Source: Kingella sp. (in: b-proteobacteria)
GTDB lineage: Bacteria > Pseudomonadota > Gammaproteobacteria > Burkholderiales > Neisseriaceae
Direction of reading: 5' to 3'
Length of the DNA: 25,304 nt
NCBI RefSeq assembly: GCF_030527935.1
Contig: NZ_JAUMZV010000032.1
Span: 1-25,304, forward strand
Shown here: in pieces, positions 23,778 through 25,304 of the stretch
Layout: the number at the start of each line of letters is the position of its first letter
Numbering within the stretch: position 1 is the first letter of the stretch
The notes under the pieces: generated by a model
Told to the model about the DNA's origin: nothing
What the model saw: only the letters and a program-made list of their open reading frames with translations
The model's database searches: none
Position numbers and translations under genes: made by a program

Positions 23778-23852
23778 ATGAACAAATCTTTATAAACGTT
23801 ATGACTTTGTGTGATTACGTTAAAAATGAGTAAAGATAATGGGTTTGATTCA

Positions 23853-24015
23853 AGAACCTGTATTCACTATTTGCATAGGTAGATTTGATGCCCTAAAAGC
23901 GCGGATACTAAGGCAAAAAGCACAGCAAGGTTGAACACCTTGCGAGCATTTTTAACACGGTAGCCGCGTTTTTAAGGCATTAAAGATGCCTATGAAAATG
24001 GTGAATACAGGTTCT
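23853..24015. mobile_element. Foldback MITE-like element, family A, copy 3
   Basis: This 163-bp copy, AGAACCTGTATTCA...TGAATACAGGTTCT, lies between the nosR promoter and the DUF1275 gene, 75 bp upstream of the FNR box. Its left arm (GATGCCCTAAAAGCGCGG) matches its right arm better than in the other copies, so it may be nearest the ancestral palindrome. One extra base in the GATACTAAGGC stretch explains the length difference. Confidence 0.88.
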
Positions 24016-24182
24016 AACTCTTTTGGTTGATGGCGCAATAGGCAGCCTAAAAACCGTGAGCATCAATAGATAGATGGCGTGAATTTTTTGCCACAATCGC
24101 CTGCCATTTTCAGGCTGCCTGCCTAATCCTCAGCTTAACCTTGTTATACTTGCCAGCTTTGTAACGCCCGCCCTATTCCATC
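24016..24182 (+). promoter_or_regulatory. Leader of the DUF1275 gene with an extended -10 promoter
   Basis: TGTTATACT at 24142-24150 is an extended -10 (TGnTATACT), about 33 bp before the ATG; no -35 is visible. A DUS at 24109-24120 and a near-DUS at 24042-24053 precede it. Confidence 0.5.
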
Positions 24183-25067
24183 ATGCCACGCTCCAAACGC
24201 GCCCACCGGCGCATCATCAATCATCATCCTTTTTGGCAAGCCGATAAGCCGTATTTGCACGACCACACGATTACCGATGAGCGTTTTCGCCGCTTGGGCT
24301 ACATGATGGCGTTTTCGGCGGGCGCGATTAACGCGGGCGGTTTTTTTGCGGTGGCGAGCTACACGTCGCACGTTACAGGCTCGCTTTCGCGCGTGGCGGA
24401 CAGCATTGTGTTGTTTGAATGGCATACGGCTTTGGCGGCGTTGATGGGCGCGGTGTGTTTTTTGCTGGGCAGCATCACGGCAAATTTGACAATTCTTTGG
24501 GGCAAACGCCATCGCTTTCGCAGTTGCTATGGCTTGCCGCTGTGGATTGAAGCGATTTTGTTGCTGCTGTTTGCGGTGTTTGGCTTTGCGTTATCCCGCG
24601 TGGGCGCGGTGATGGTGCCGCCAACGTTTTTGCTGCTTTGCTACATTATGGGGATTCACAACGCGGTGATGAGCGTGCTATCAGGCAGCTTGATTCGGGC
24701 AACGCACATGACGGGCTCCACTACGGATTTGGGCATTGAGATTGCCAAGGCGTTGTATTACAGCAAACAAAGCCATCCCAAGCTGCCCGATGTGCAGATG
24801 AACCGCCCCAAGATGTATTTGCTGGTGGGGATGATTACTTGCTTTATTATCGGCGGCGTGATTGGGGCGTATGGCTATCGCAAGGTGGGGTTTTATTTTA
24901 CGTTGCCTGTTGCGCTGCTACTGTTTCTGCTGGGTGCGGGGTCGGTGGGCTATGATGTGAAAATTCGGACGAAGCTGTGGCTGATTCATAAGATTCAGCA
25001 GCGAGAACGCCAGCGGCGCTTAGCGGAGCGGCAAAAGGCAAAAGATGATGCGGGTGCGGATAGTTAG
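24183..25067 (+). CDS. DUF1275 (YoaK-type) membrane protein
   Basis: This 294-aa inner-membrane protein of the DUF1275 family has no established function. After about 35 basic residues come GYMMAFSAGAINAGGFFAVASYTSHVTGSLSRVAD, the family's N-terminal signature, and IMGIHNAVMSVLSGSLIRATHMTGSTTDLG, the second conserved block. There are about six membrane segments and a highly charged C-terminal tail (QQRERQRRLAERQKAKDD). The long basic N-terminus and charged tail are probably cytoplasmic. The ATG has no clear Shine-Dalgarno. It is transcribed away from nosR and has its own terminator; no link to denitrification is evident. Confidence 0.85.
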   Translation: MPRSKRAHRRIINHHPFWQADKPYLHDHTITDERFRRLGYMMAFSAGAINAGGFFAVASYTSHVTGSLSRVADSIVLFEWHTALAALMGAVCFLLGSITANLTILWGKRHRFRSCYGLPLWIEAILLLLFAVFGFALSRVGAVMVPPTFLLLCYIMGIHNAVMSVLSGSLIRATHMTGSTTDLGIEIAKALYYSKQSHPKLPDVQMNRPKMYLLVGMITCFIIGGVIGAYGYRKVGFYFTLPVALLLFLLGAGSVGYDVKIRTKLWLIHKIQQRERQRRLAERQKAKDDAGADS

Positions 25068-25076
25068 GCAATCTAG

Positions 25077-25134
25077 GGCAGCCTGAAAATGGCGAGAAGC
25101 GTTTTGGCTTCGCAAAATCCATTTTCAGGCTGCC
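25077..25134 (+). terminator. Strong DUS-hairpin terminator after the DUF1275 gene
   Basis: GGCAGCCTGAAAATGG (25077-25092) and CCATTTTCAGGCTGCC (25119-25134) are perfect 16-bp arms, with further pairing (GAAGC/GCTTC) in the loop. Confidence 0.8.
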
Positions 25135-25135
25135 T

Positions 25136-25304
25136 GAGACCTTTGCAAAAAAGCCTTTCCTTCGACAGCCGAAACCCAAACACAGGTTTTCGGCTGTTTC
25201 CGCACCTAATTGCGCCTGATTTTACCCAAATCCCCCCTTAATCCTCCCAGGATACCTGATAATCAGGCATCCGGGCCGCCTTTTAGGCGGCAGTAGGCAC
25301 ACTT
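25136..25304. mobile_element. End of an IS1106-like (IS5 family) insertion sequence, partial
   Basis: The sequence starting GAGACCTTTGCAAAA, immediately after a DUS, matches my memory of the terminus of neisserial IS1106. It continues with that element's noncoding end: a CAGCCGAAAC/GGTTTTCGGCTG inverted repeat at about 25176-25198 and a GGATACCTGAT/ATCAGGCATCC hairpin near 25250. The transposase would lie on the minus strand and end just beyond the window. Nothing else is seen in 25136-25304. Confidence 0.7.

Overview
The window looks like a chromosomal segment of a member of the Neisseriaceae, most likely a Kingella-type species. The 12-mer AGGCAGCCTGAA, or its complement TTCAGGCTGCCT, occurs several dozen times, often as inverted pairs after genes. 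From memory this is the AG-king dialect of the neisserial DNA uptake sequence (DUS). Other neisserial signs are a terminal fragment resembling IS1106 at the right edge and a Neisseria/Kingella-like gene content: tehB, sit/yfe-type metal transporter, truB and a nos cluster.

Positions 1-3290 are the end of an integrative element. It carries TraL/StbB-like and TraM-like conjugation genes, two hypothetical genes, an excisionase-like HTH gene and a tyrosine integrase. The integrase abuts and reads antisense into the 3' end of a tRNA gene with anticodon CAT (probably tRNA-Ile2). Positions 3346-7830 hold host genes: lysO (lysine exporter), tehB (SAM methyltransferase), a Tat-exported lytic transglycosylase, and a DUF2867-like gene broken at a C9 tract. 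DUS-rich spacers separate them. Positions 7834-11449 hold a four-gene metal ABC transporter on the minus strand (SBP, ATPase, two permeases) behind a Fur-like site. truB follows at 11571-12500, also on the minus strand.

Positions 12781-23777 are a nitrous oxide reduction cluster, all on the minus strand and read right to left: nosR, nosZ, nosD, nosF, nosY, two small membrane-protein genes, nosL, nosX. The nosR promoter has an FNR box exactly 41.5 bp from the predicted start site. NosR and NosX (FMN transfer) support electron delivery, NosDFY and NosL supply the copper centre, and NosZ (CuA and CuZ ligands present) reduces N2O. The two small genes between nosY and nosL each carry a lesion: a 5-bp duplication and an in-frame TGA. 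After nosR come a DUF1275 membrane protein gene on the plus strand, a strong DUS-hairpin terminator and the IS end.

The least explained structure is a dispersed family of foldback elements. Three copies of a 162-163 bp near-perfect long palindrome lie after lysO, inside the nos operon between nosF and nosY, and upstream of nosR. A fourth, 131-bp element with different ends but a related core sits between nosR and nosZ.
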